Of a stretch of DNA of 31,294 nucleotides, positions 7,799 through 15,593 are shown piece after piece. Both the position numbers and the translations under genes were made by a program. The notes under the pieces are model-generated. The model was not told where the DNA came from. It searched no databases and saw nothing but the letters and a program-made list of their open reading frames with translations. The DNA is from CAZNPW01 sp964575185 (GTDB taxonomy: Bacteria > Pseudomonadota > Alphaproteobacteria > Rhodobacterales > Rhodobacteraceae), in NCBI GenBank assembly GCA_964575185.1, contig CAZNPW010000034.1:1-31294 (forward strand), given 5' to 3'. Position 1 is the stretch's first letter, and each line of letters begins with the position of its first letter.

Positions 7799-7814
<16 letters not shown>
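6840..7814 (+). CDS. NAD(P)H-quinone oxidoreductase, PIG3/QOR-type MDR family
   Basis: Medium-chain dehydrogenase/reductase without the zinc sites, 324 residues. The family reduces quinones or enals with NADPH. The GroES-like N-terminal domain (residues 1 to about 120) starts MRAVRIREAGGPEVLEP. The Rossmann nucleotide-binding motif is VHGGASGIGTTAIQIAWALG (about residue 140), and a TIS(G)STLRP segment near the C terminus is typical of the PIG3/TP53I3 group. I chose the ATG at 6840 because GGAGG at 6827-6831 is 8 bases upstream and the family begins there. An ATG at 6810, overlapping the COQ9 stop, would add 10 residues. The 3' end overlaps the convergent gene by 16 bases. The physiological substrate is unknown. 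Confidence 0.9.
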
Positions 7815-8746
<932 letters not shown>

Positions 8747-9046
8747 GGTGATGCAGCGTCCGGGGTGCGGCAGGGGCGCGCGCGGCGCGGCAATAGCCGT
8801 CCCGGCGCCGGAGGGGAAGCCGGTGCCGTGCGCGGCGCCTGCCCTTCGGCGGTTCCCGTGCCGCATCCCGGCACGCGAGCCGCCTTCCGGTCATCCTGTG
8901 CGCCGTGCCGCGCAGCCCGGATCCGCCGGTTTGCATCGGGTTCCGGCTGGACCGGCGGCCAGGCGGGCGACACGACGGCGTGACATCTCCCCGTGACAGC
9001 GGCAGGGCGATGGGCTAGTCACGGGCAAAGAACCGAGGAAACCGCA
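8747..9046. other. 300-base intergenic region between tsaC and the CoxIV gene; inverted repeat near its right end
   Basis: No convincing gene is seen here. It should hold the divergent promoters of tsaC and the small CoxIV gene, but I cannot pick out clear -35/-10 pairs. The one structure I see is an 8+8 perfect inverted repeat, CCCGTGAC (8990-8997) and GTCACGGG (9018-9025), with a 20-base spacer, ending 21 bases before the CoxIV start. It could be an operator or a leader hairpin. Confidence 0.4.
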
Positions 9047-9181
9047 ATGGCCGACCACGAACCGGGCTCGATGGACATCAGGGACCAGGAAAAGACCTTC
9101 AACGCCTTCCTGTCGATGGTGACGCGCGCCACGATCCTGATCTTCGCGCTGCTGATCTTCCTCGCGCTGGTCAACGGCTAG
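9047..9181 (+). CDS. aa3-type cytochrome c oxidase subunit IV
   Basis: 44-residue single-span membrane protein of the alphaproteobacterial aa3 oxidase subunit IV family. The motif HEPGSMDIRDQEKTFNAFL (residues 4-22) is the family hallmark, and it is followed by one transmembrane helix (about residues 27-42, RATILIFALLIFLALV). In the family it is a small accessory subunit packed against the haem-copper oxidase core, with no known catalytic role. GAGGAAA lies just upstream of the ATG. It is not next to the other oxidase genes; a lipoprotein gene follows after 3 bases, so the two are probably co-translated. Confidence 0.92.
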   Translation: MADHEPGSMDIRDQEKTFNAFLSMVTRATILIFALLIFLALVNG

Positions 9182-9184
9182 ACG

Positions 9185-9811
9185 ATGCGCCCGGCCTTCC
9201 TCCTTGCGCTCGTCCTGGGCCTTGCGGCCTGCGCCCCCGCCAACCCGCGCATGGACCCGCCCGAGGCGGTCGCGGCCGCCGCCTATGTCGATGACGGACC
9301 GCCGTCGCTGACGCTGCTGACGACGCAGAACACGCGGACCGGGGGCGGCGCGCATACCGCGCTGCTCATCAACGGCAGCCAGCGGGTGCTCTACGACCCG
9401 GCGGGGAGCTTCTACCACCCCGACGTCCCCGAACAGGACGACCTGAAGTTCGGCATCACCGACAACGTCCTGAACTTCTACCTCGACTACCACAGCCAGC
9501 CGCCCTACCGGGTGATCGAGCAGACCATTCCCGTCAGCGCCGCCGTGGCCGAGGCCGCCATCGCGCGGGCCCGGGCGCAGGGGGCCGCGCCGATGGGCTT
9601 CTGCGCGAACTTCACCAGCAGCGTGCTGCGCGACCTGCCGGGGTTCGAGGGCCTGCCGCAGACCTTCTTCCCGATGGGGCTCGAGGCCGCCTTCGGCGAA
9701 CTGCCGGGGGTGCAGGAGCGGGTGGTGACGAACGAGATGGTCGCGGGGCTGCACAACGTCGAGCTCGTGCAGCCGGAAGACGCCGCGGCGCGCGGGCTGA
9801 CCCGGCCGTAG
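9185..9811 (+). CDS. Predicted lipoprotein with possible permuted papain-like fold
   Basis: 208 residues, not assigned to a named family. A lipoprotein signal is clear: LALVLGLAACAP with the acylated Cys16. The mature part holds GGGAHTALLI (His57), VLYDPAGSF (about residues 68-76) and GFCANFTSSVL (Cys140). A His in a strand followed much later by a Cys at a helix start is the residue order of circularly permuted papain-like (LRAT/YiiX/NlpC-permuted) enzymes. The VLYDPAGSF segment recalls proteins that handle envelope or lipid substrates. This fold assignment is inference from motif order only. It starts 3 bases after the CoxIV stop, suggesting a shared transcript and perhaps a role near the oxidase or the outer membrane. 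Confidence 0.75.
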   Translation: MRPAFLLALVLGLAACAPANPRMDPPEAVAAAAYVDDGPPSLTLLTTQNTRTGGGAHTALLINGSQRVLYDPAGSFYHPDVPEQDDLKFGITDNVLNFYLDYHSQPPYRVIEQTIPVSAAVAEAAIARARAQGAAPMGFCANFTSSVLRDLPGFEGLPQTFFPMGLEAAFGELPGVQERVVTNEMVAGLHNVELVQPEDAAARGLTRP

Positions 9812-9849
9812 GCTTGCGGGCCCGGACCGCGCGGGCGAGGGTCAGGGGC

Positions 9850-10410
9850 ATGCGCACCGCGGGCGTGATCCTTGCAGGCGGCCGGGGCCGCCGGATGGGC
9901 GGGGCCGACAAGGCCCTGGTGCGTCTGCACGACCGGCCGCTTCTGGATCATGCGGTGGCGCGGCTGCGGCCGCAGGTGGGGATGCTCGCGATCAGCGCCA
10001 ACGGCGATGCGGCGCGGTTCGCGGCCTGGGGGCTGCCGGTGCTGGCCGATGCGCGGCCGCTGGGGCCGCTGGCGGGGGTGCTGGCGGGGCTGGACTGGGC
10101 GCAGGGCTGCGACGGGGTGGTCACGGTGGCGGTGGACACGCCGTTCTTTCCGCCGGACCTGGCCGCGCGGCTGGCCGCGGCGGGGCCTGCGGCGATGGCG
10201 GAAAGCGGCGGCGTGCTGCACCCGACCTTCGCGCTGTGGCCGGTGGACTGCGCCCCGCGCCTGCGCGCGTTCCTCGACAGCGGCGCGGTGCCGCGGGTGA
10301 CCGATTTCGCGCGGGCGGTGGGGGCTGTGCCGGTCGCGTTCGAGGACGGCGACTTTCACAATATCAACACTGCGGATGAGCTGGCGGTCGCCGAAGGGCG
10401 GCGGGCTTGA
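9850..10410 (+). CDS. mobA: Molybdenum cofactor guanylyltransferase MobA
   Basis: Transfers GMP from GTP to molybdopterin, giving the MGD cofactor of DMSO-reductase-family enzymes such as nitrate reductase or formate dehydrogenase. 186 residues. The N-terminal nucleotide-binding signature is VILAGGRGRRMGGADKALV. Further family elements are DARPLGPLAGVLAGLDWA, the Mg-binding VTVAVDTPFFP, GVLHPTFALWPV, and the C-terminal DFHNINTADELAVAE. The start at 9850 was preferred to 9814 because the family begins with the nucleotide motif and GAGGGTCAGGGG lies upstream. The stop overlaps the TTG start of mobB by 4 bases. Confidence 0.95.
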   Translation: MRTAGVILAGGRGRRMGGADKALVRLHDRPLLDHAVARLRPQVGMLAISANGDAARFAAWGLPVLADARPLGPLAGVLAGLDWAQGCDGVVTVAVDTPFFPPDLAARLAAAGPAAMAESGGVLHPTFALWPVDCAPRLRAFLDSGAVPRVTDFARAVGAVPVAFEDGDFHNINTADELAVAEGRRA

Positions 10411-11753
10411 AGATTTACGGCATCATCGGCTGGAAGAACGCGGGCAAGACCAGCCTCGTGGAGCGGCTGGTGGCCGAGATCACGGGGCGCGGGTTCGGCG
10501 TTTCGACGGTCAAGCACGTCCACCACGACGTCGACCTCGACCAGCCCGGCAAGGACACCTTCCGCCACCGGCAGGCGGGCGCGGCGGAGGTGGTGCTGGC
10601 GGGCGCGCGGCGGTTCGCAATCCTGCGCGAGCACCGGGGGGCGGAGCCGCCGCTGGCCGACGTGCTGGCGCGGCTGGCCCCGGTCGATCTGGTGCTGGTC
10701 GAGGGCTACAAGCGTGACGGCCACCCGAAGGTGGAGGTGTTCCGCGAGGGCGAGGGGCGCAGGCCCATCGCGCCGGGCGACCCGACGGTGCGCGCGGTCG
10801 CGACCGACGCGCCCGGGGCGATCCCGGCGGGCGTGCCGGTGCTCGACCTGAACGACACCGGGGCGGTCGCGGACTTCATCCTGCGCGAGACGGGGCTGAT
10901 GGCGGGGGGGGTCTTCGACCGGGTGATCGTGGTCGACTGGTCCTCGGCGAACGCGCCGAGCCCGGCGAGGGAGTCCGCCGACGCGATCTGGATCGGCACC
11001 GCCGATGCACGGGGCGAGACGGCGACCTATCTGCGCACGCGCCACGCGGCGGAGGCCTGGCTGATGCAGGCGCTGGCCCTGCCCGGCCGCAGCCTGATCG
11101 GGTTCGACTTCCCGATGGGCTATCCGGCGGGCTTTGCGGAACGCCTGACCGGCAGGCGCAGCGCGGCGGCGGTCTGGGCCTGGCTCGCGGAGCGGATCAC
11201 CGACTCGGCGGCCAACGCGAACAACCGCTTCGCGGTGGCGGCGGAGATCAACGCGCGGGTCGGGCCGCTGTTTTGGGGTCGGCCTGCGCGCGATGACCTG
11301 CCCGACCTGCCGACCACGAAGGCGGTGGATCCCGGGGCGCTGAACCTCGCCGAGCGGCGCACGGTCGAGGCGCGGCATGTCCGCAAGGCGCAGCCGGTGT
11401 GGAAGCTTTATACCACCGGCGCGGTCGGGGCGCAGGCGCTGACGGGGCTGCCGCTGATCCACCGGCTGTCGCAGCGCGATGGCGTGGCGGTCTGGCCGTT
11501 CCAGCCCGTGGCCGACGCCCGGGTGGTGCTGGCCGAGGTCTATCCCGGCGTGATCGACGGGCCGGTGCGGGCGGAGATCGCGCGGGCCGGGGGGGTGAAG
11601 GACCGCGTGCAGGTGACGCTGCTGGCCCGCGCGCTGTTCCGTCTGCCGCCGGCCGAGCTGTCCCGGCTGATGGAGACGCCGCCGGAAGCGGCGGAGGAGG
11701 GCTGGATCCTCGGCGCGCAGGACCCGCAGGCGCTGGTGCGATGCATATCCTGA
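10407..11753 (+). CDS. mobB: MobB fused to a C-terminal RNase H-like (DUF429-like) domain
   Basis: 448 residues; a normal MobB is only about 165-175. Residues 1-165 are MobB, the GTP-binding partner of MobA: P-loop GWKNAGKTS (8-16), STVKHVHHDVDLDQPGKDT (33-51), VLVEGYKRDGHPKVEVFR (97-113). From about 169 a second domain begins (FDRVIVVDWSSANAP), with acidic Asp177 in VDWS and Asp234 in GFDFPMG. This spacing resembles the RNase H-like fold of DUF429 proteins and is unrelated to MobB. The start is a TTG in the 4-base overlap TTGA with the mobA stop. An in-frame ATG (10899) and a run of eight G (10904-10911) lie at the domain junction, so a separate second gene or a frameshift must be considered. 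The function of the second domain is unknown. Confidence 0.85.
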   Translation: MKIYGIIGWKNAGKTSLVERLVAEITGRGFGVSTVKHVHHDVDLDQPGKDTFRHRQAGAAEVVLAGARRFAILREHRGAEPPLADVLARLAPVDLVLVEGYKRDGHPKVEVFREGEGRRPIAPGDPTVRAVATDAPGAIPAGVPVLDLNDTGAVADFILRETGLMAGGVFDRVIVVDWSSANAPSPARESADAIWIGTADARGETATYLRTRHAAEAWLMQALALPGRSLIGFDFPMGYPAGFAERLTGRRSAAAVWAWLAERITDSAANANNRFAVAAEINARVGPLFWGRPARDDLPDLPTTKAVDPGALNLAERRTVEARHVRKAQPVWKLYTTGAVGAQALTGLPLIHRLSQRDGVAVWPFQPVADARVVLAEVYPGVIDGPVRAEIARAGGVKDRVQVTLLARALFRLPPAELSRLMETPPEAAEEGWILGAQDPQALVRCIS

Positions 11754-12313
11754 CCGGCCTGCCGCCGCACCTGAAGCCCGCCGCGGCGCGGCTTTACTGG
11801 GAGGCGTTCGGCGGCAAGCTCGGCCGGGTGCTGGGGCCGACCGACCGCGCGATGCGGTTCCTCGACCGGATCATCCGCTGCGACCACGCGATCGTCGCGG
11901 TGCAGGACGGGCGGCTGGTCGGCCTCGTCGGGTTCAAGACGCCGGGCGCGGCCTTCGCCGACGGGGGGTTCGGCGACCTCTGGGCGATCTACGGGCCGGG
12001 CGCGCTGTGGCGGGCGGCGGCGCTGCGGCTTCTGTCGCGCGAGGTCGACAACGAGCGCTTCCTGCTCGACGGCCTCTGCGTCGCGGCCGGGGCGCGGGGG
12101 ACGGGGGTGGGCACCGCGCTTCTGGAGGCGCTGGGCGCGGAGGGCCGGCGCCGTGGCTACCGCGCGCTGCGGCTGGATGTGGTGGACACCAACCCGCGGG
12201 CGCGCGCGCTGTACGAACGGCTGGGGTTCCGGGCGATCCGCACGACCGCGACGGGGCCCCTGCGCCTGCTCTTCGGGTTCCGCGCGGCGACGACGATGGT
12301 GCGGGAGCTCTGA
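11741..12313 (+). CDS. GNAT-family N-acetyltransferase
   Basis: 190-residue acetyltransferase of the GNAT superfamily. The acetyl-CoA binding motif A is LDGLCVAAGARGTGVGTALLEAL (about residues 108-130), with the (R/Q)xxGxG pattern ARGTGVGT. Motif B follows as ALRLDVVDTNPRARALYERLGFRAI, very typical of enzymes acting on small amines or N-terminal amino groups. The start lies 13 bases inside the end of the mobB fusion gene, so the pair is translationally coupled. Substrate cannot be predicted, and a link to molybdenum cofactor synthesis is suggested only by position. Confidence 0.88.
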   Translation: MHILTGLPPHLKPAAARLYWEAFGGKLGRVLGPTDRAMRFLDRIIRCDHAIVAVQDGRLVGLVGFKTPGAAFADGGFGDLWAIYGPGALWRAAALRLLSREVDNERFLLDGLCVAAGARGTGVGTALLEALGAEGRRRGYRALRLDVVDTNPRARALYERLGFRAIRTTATGPLRLLFGFRAATTMVREL

Positions 12314-12365
12314 AGCCTGCGAGACAAGAGTGGGAACCGGTTTTGTCGCCCGGCAAGCGACCGAG

Positions 12366-13244
12366 CTAGTCGAAGGTCCCCGCCACGCGGCCGATCAGCA
12401 TGAAGGCGCGCGCGGTGCGGGTGTCGGAGAGGGCCACGAGGTCGGCGTCGGTCGCCTGCGTCTCGAAGGCGGAGAAGGCGCGGTCGAAGCTGCGCAGGAA
12501 GTGGTGGCCCGCGTCGCGGAACACCGGGTCCTCGCGCATCCGGTGCGCCACGACGGCGAGCGCGTCGCGGTCGTGCACGCCGCCGAGCGCGGCGACGGCG
12601 CGGCCGCGCGAGCCTTGCGCGAAGCGCCGCCAGTGGTCGGGCTGGGCGCGGTCGTGGGCCAGGTCGTCGGTGAAGATGCCCTGCTGCGACAAGAGCGTCA
12701 GCACGTCCTGCGCGGCGCGGATCAGCTTGGCGGAGGTGCGGTCGGCCAAGGCCGCGCGCATCGCGCGGAAGCCCTCGCGGTCGTTCGCATCCTCGGGGAA
12801 GTTCAGCGCGCGGATGAAGTCCGCCGCGCCGACCGGGGGTGCGGCGCTGTCGGGCGCGCCGATCAGGGCGAGCTGTTCGTCGCGGGTGGGCACGGGCGCG
12901 GCGGCGCGGGCCGGGTCGCGGCGGGTGACGAAGGGCACGGGCTCCTCGCGCGTGGCGGGCGGCGGGGCGGGTCTGGCCGCGGGGGCGGGGGCCGCGCGCT
13001 TCATCGCGTCGACCGCGGCGCGCAGGAAGGCGGCCTCTTCGCGCAGGGTCCGCACCGCGCGCAGCGTCACCACCGTGGCCCAGACGGGCGCGAGCGGCAG
13101 GAGCAGGATCAGCACCGTCATCAGCACGCCGGGCGCCTCGGCCCCCGCGGGCAGCCGCCAGACGTAGGCGAGCACAGTCGCCGTCCAGACCGCCGACAGG
13201 AGCGCCGCCGCGATCTCGGGCCAGCGGGAGCCTGCGCCCGGCAT
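12366..13244 (-). CDS. Conserved hypothetical membrane protein coupled to greA
   Basis: 292 residues; I do not recognise a named family. The N-terminal part has two hydrophobic helices (about residues 10-30, EIAAALLSAVWTATVLAYVW, and 40-62, VLMTVLILLLPLAPVWATVV). A short charged, probably coiled segment follows (LRAVRTLREEAAFLRAAVDAMKR), then a Pro/Ala-rich low-complexity linker (about 85-150). The soluble C-terminal domain (about 160-292) is mostly helical and contains VGAADFIRALNFPEDANDREGFRAMR and DHWRRFAQGSRGRAVAALGG. The ATG shares one base with the greA stop (TGATG), so translation is coupled. The layout fits a bitopic or hairpin membrane anchor with a cytoplasmic helical domain. Function unknown. 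Confidence 0.8.
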   Translation of the reverse strand: MPGAGSRWPEIAAALLSAVWTATVLAYVWRLPAGAEAPGVLMTVLILLLPLAPVWATVVTLRAVRTLREEAAFLRAAVDAMKRAAPAPAARPAPPPATREEPVPFVTRRDPARAAAPVPTRDEQLALIGAPDSAAPPVGAADFIRALNFPEDANDREGFRAMRAALADRTSAKLIRAAQDVLTLLSQQGIFTDDLAHDRAQPDHWRRFAQGSRGRAVAALGGVHDRDALAVVAHRMREDPVFRDAGHHFLRSFDRAFSAFETQATDADLVALSDTRTARAFMLIGRVAGTFD

Positions 13245-13714
13245 CAGACGAAGCGCACCGACAGCACCTCGTAGCCCTTCACGCCGCCGGGGGTGCGGAC
13301 CTCGACGCTGTCGCCCGCGTCCTTGCCGATCAGCGCGCGGGCGAGCGGGGACTTCACGTTCAGCCGCCCGCGCTCGATGTCGGCCTCGGCCTCGCCGACG
13401 ATCTGGTAGGTGCGCTCCTCGCCCGTGTCCTCGGCGGCGAGCGTGACGGTCGCGCCGAACTTGATCGTGCCCGACAGGCGCGAGGGGTCGATCACCTCGG
13501 CCAGGCCCAGCATCCCGTCGAGCTGGGTGATGCGGCCCTCGATGAAGCTCTGCTTTTCGCGGGCGGAGTGGTATTCGGCGTTCTCCGACAGGTCGCCGAG
13601 TTCGCGCGCCTCGGCGATGGCGCGGATGATGGCGGGGCGTTCGACCGACTTCAGGTGCTTCAGCTCCTGGTCCAGCGCGTCGAAACCGGCGCGGGTCATC
13701 GGGATCTTGTCCAT
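13244..13714 (-). CDS. greA: Transcription elongation factor GreA
   Basis: Stimulates cleavage of the nascent RNA by backtracked RNA polymerase. 156 residues, normal for GreA (about 158). The N-terminal antiparallel coiled coil (residues 1 to about 75) contains MTRAGFDALDQELKHLKSVE, the tip acidic pair in ELGDLSENAEYHSAREKQ (Asp and Glu that coordinate Mg in the polymerase secondary channel) and EGRITQLDGML. The C-terminal FKBP-like domain includes VTLAAEDTGEERTYQIVGEAEAD, SPLARALIGKDAGDSVEV and GVKGYEVLSVRFV. The start is the ATG at 13714; the frame is open far upstream, but that part is antisense to ETF-QO. Confidence 0.97.
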   Translation of the reverse strand: MDKIPMTRAGFDALDQELKHLKSVERPAIIRAIAEARELGDLSENAEYHSAREKQSFIEGRITQLDGMLGLAEVIDPSRLSGTIKFGATVTLAAEDTGEERTYQIVGEAEADIERGRLNVKSPLARALIGKDAGDSVEVRTPGGVKGYEVLSVRFV

Positions 13715-13765
13715 CGGCCCCTCGGCGAAAAAACGTGGCCACGGCGTCCCTGCGGACCCGTGGCA

Positions 13766-13783
13766 TGGCGTCACATGACGCCA
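13766..13783. promoter_or_regulatory. Candidate operator palindrome between greA and the ETF-QO gene
   Basis: TGGCGTCA (13766-13773) and TGACGCCA (13776-13783) are perfect reverse complements separated by CA. It lies between the divergent starts of greA (13714) and ETF-QO (13889), so it could be the binding site of a dimeric regulator of either gene. A second inverted repeat, GCCACGG (13738-13744) with CCGTGGC (13758-13764), lies immediately next to it on the greA side. Confidence 0.4.
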
Positions 13784-13888
13784 AAGACCGGCCCTTTGCA
13801 AGGCCCGCCCGGCGGATTCGCGCCGCCGCGTCGCGGTTGAAGGGGCGGTGGGCTTGTGGCAAAGGGCAGCGTCCCGAGGGAGGCAGGC

Positions 13889-15532
13889 ATGGCGATCACG
13901 CGCGAGGCGATGGACTACGACGTGGTGATCGTGGGCGCGGGGCCTGCGGGCCTGGCCGCGGCGATCCGGCTGAAGCAGCTGTCGCCCGACCGCAGCGTCG
14001 TGGTGCTGGAGAAGGGGTCCGAGGTCGGCGCGCATATCCTGTCGGGCGCGGTGCTGGACCCCGCGGGGCTGGACGCGCTGCTGCCCGACTGGCGCGCGAT
14101 GGGCGCGCCGGTGACGGTGCCGGTGACCGAGGACAACTTCTTTCTGCTGGGCGAGGCGGGCCGCGTGCGCATCCCGACCTGGCCGATGCCGCCGCTGATG
14201 TCGAACCACGGCAACTACATCGTCAGCATGGCCAACGTCTGCCGCTGGCTGGCGGGGGTGGCCGAAGGGCTGGGGGTGGAGATCTTCCCCGGCATGGCGT
14301 GCAGCGAGATCGTCTGGGACGAGGGCCGGGTGGCGGGCGTCGTGGCCGGCGAGTTCGGCCGCGACCCGGCGACGGGCGAGCCGGGGCCGTCCTACGAGCC
14401 GGGGATGGAGCTGCGCGGGCGCTACGTCTTTTTGGCCGAGGGGGTGCGGGGCAGCCTGTCGAAGCAGGTGATCGAAAGGTTCGATCTGTCCAAGGGGCAC
14501 GAGCCGCAGAAATACGGGCTCGGGATGAAGGAGATCTGGGAGGTCGCCCCCGGCAAGCACCGCCCCGGCACGGTGACGCACACGATGGGCTGGCCCTTGG
14601 GGAAGAACGCGGGGGGCGGGTCGTTCATCTATCACATGGACAAAAACCAGGTGCTCGTCGGGCTGGTCGTGCATCTGAACTACGAAAACCCCTACCTCTA
14701 TCCCTACGCCGAGTTCCAGCGGGTCAAGCATCATCCGATGGTCGCCGAGCTCTTGCAGGGCGGCAAGCGCGTGGCCTACGGGGCGCGGGCCATCGCCGAG
14801 GGCGGGTGGCAGTCGATCCCGAAGCTGGTGGCCCCCGGCGTCGCGATCCTGGGGTGCAGCGCGGGCCTCGTGAACGTGCCGCGGATCAAGGGCAACCACA
14901 ACGCGATGCTGTCGGGCAAGGCCGCCGCCGAGGCCGCGCATGCGGCGCTGGAGGCGGGGCGCGGCGGGGACGAATTGTCCGATTATGAAAAGTCGGTGCG
15001 GACGGGCCCGATCGCGCGCGACCTGCGGCCCGTGCGCAACGTCAAGCCGATCTGGTCGCGCTTCGGTCTGACCGCCTCGCTGCTGGGCGGCGGGTTCGAC
15101 ATGTGGACGAACACGCTGGGGTTCTCGGTCTTCGGGACGATGCGCCATGGCAAGACGGATGCGGCGGCCACGGGCAAGGCCCGCGACCACGGCCCGATCG
15201 CCTACCCCAAGCCCGACGGCGTGCTGTCCTTCGACCGGCTGACCAACGTGGCCTACAGCTTCACCAACCACGACGAGGCGCAGCCCGCGCACCTGAAGCT
15301 CCGCGATCCGTCGGTGCCGATCCGGGTGAACCTGCCCGACTACGCCGAGCCCGCGACGCGCTACTGCCCGGCGGGGGTCTACGAGGTGCTGGGCGAGGGG
15401 GCGGAGGCGGTGTTCCGCATCAACTTCCAGAACTGCGTGCACTGCAAGACCTGCGACATCAAGGACCCGAGCCAGAACATCGTCTGGACCACGCCCCAGG
15501 GCGGTGGCGGGCCGAACTATCCGAACATGTGA
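13889..15532 (+). CDS. etfD: Electron transfer flavoprotein-ubiquinone oxidoreductase
   Basis: Membrane-associated flavo/iron-sulfur enzyme that passes electrons from ETF (fatty-acid and amino-acid oxidation) to ubiquinone. 547 residues, the usual length. FAD-binding motif VVIVGAGPAGLAAAIRL lies near residue 12. The family segments SGAVLDPAGLDALLPDW, PPLMSNHGNYIVSM, LSKGHEPQKYGLGMKEIWEV and AILGCSAGLVNVPRIKGNHNAM follow. The single [4Fe-4S] cluster ligands are Cys493 (YCPAGVYE) and Cys516, Cys519, Cys522 (NCVHCKTC). The ATG at 13889 has GGGAGG upstream and removes an 11-residue extension that would start at a GTG (13856). It is divergent from greA. ETF alpha/beta genes are not in this window. 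Confidence 0.97.
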   Translation: MAITREAMDYDVVIVGAGPAGLAAAIRLKQLSPDRSVVVLEKGSEVGAHILSGAVLDPAGLDALLPDWRAMGAPVTVPVTEDNFFLLGEAGRVRIPTWPMPPLMSNHGNYIVSMANVCRWLAGVAEGLGVEIFPGMACSEIVWDEGRVAGVVAGEFGRDPATGEPGPSYEPGMELRGRYVFLAEGVRGSLSKQVIERFDLSKGHEPQKYGLGMKEIWEVAPGKHRPGTVTHTMGWPLGKNAGGGSFIYHMDKNQVLVGLVVHLNYENPYLYPYAEFQRVKHHPMVAELLQGGKRVAYGARAIAEGGWQSIPKLVAPGVAILGCSAGLVNVPRIKGNHNAMLSGKAAAEAAHAALEAGRGGDELSDYEKSVRTGPIARDLRPVRNVKPIWSRFGLTASLLGGGFDMWTNTLGFSVFGTMRHGKTDAAATGKARDHGPIAYPKPDGVLSFDRLTNVAYSFTNHDEAQPAHLKLRDPSVPIRVNLPDYAEPATRYCPAGVYEVLGEGAEAVFRINFQNCVHCKTCDIKDPSQNIVWTTPQGGGGPNYPNM

Positions 15533-15560
15533 TGACCCCGCGGTGGACAGGGCCGCGGCA

Positions 15561-15575
15561 GCACCCCTAGGGTGC
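15561..15575. promoter_or_regulatory. Short palindrome upstream of the TPR gene
   Basis: GCACCC (15561-15566) and GGGTGC (15570-15575) form a perfect 6-bp inverted repeat around CTA. It sits 28 bases after the ETF-QO stop and 18 bases before the TPR protein start. It could be a small terminator without a T-run, or an operator. Weakly supported. Confidence 0.25.
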
Positions 15576-15593
15576 GGAAAACGGATACGCCCC

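Noticed and set aside
9820..9850. Alternative mobA start at 9814
   Set aside because: It adds an Arg-rich stretch before the nucleotide-binding motif that normally begins MobA, and the internal ATG has a better upstream purine stretch.
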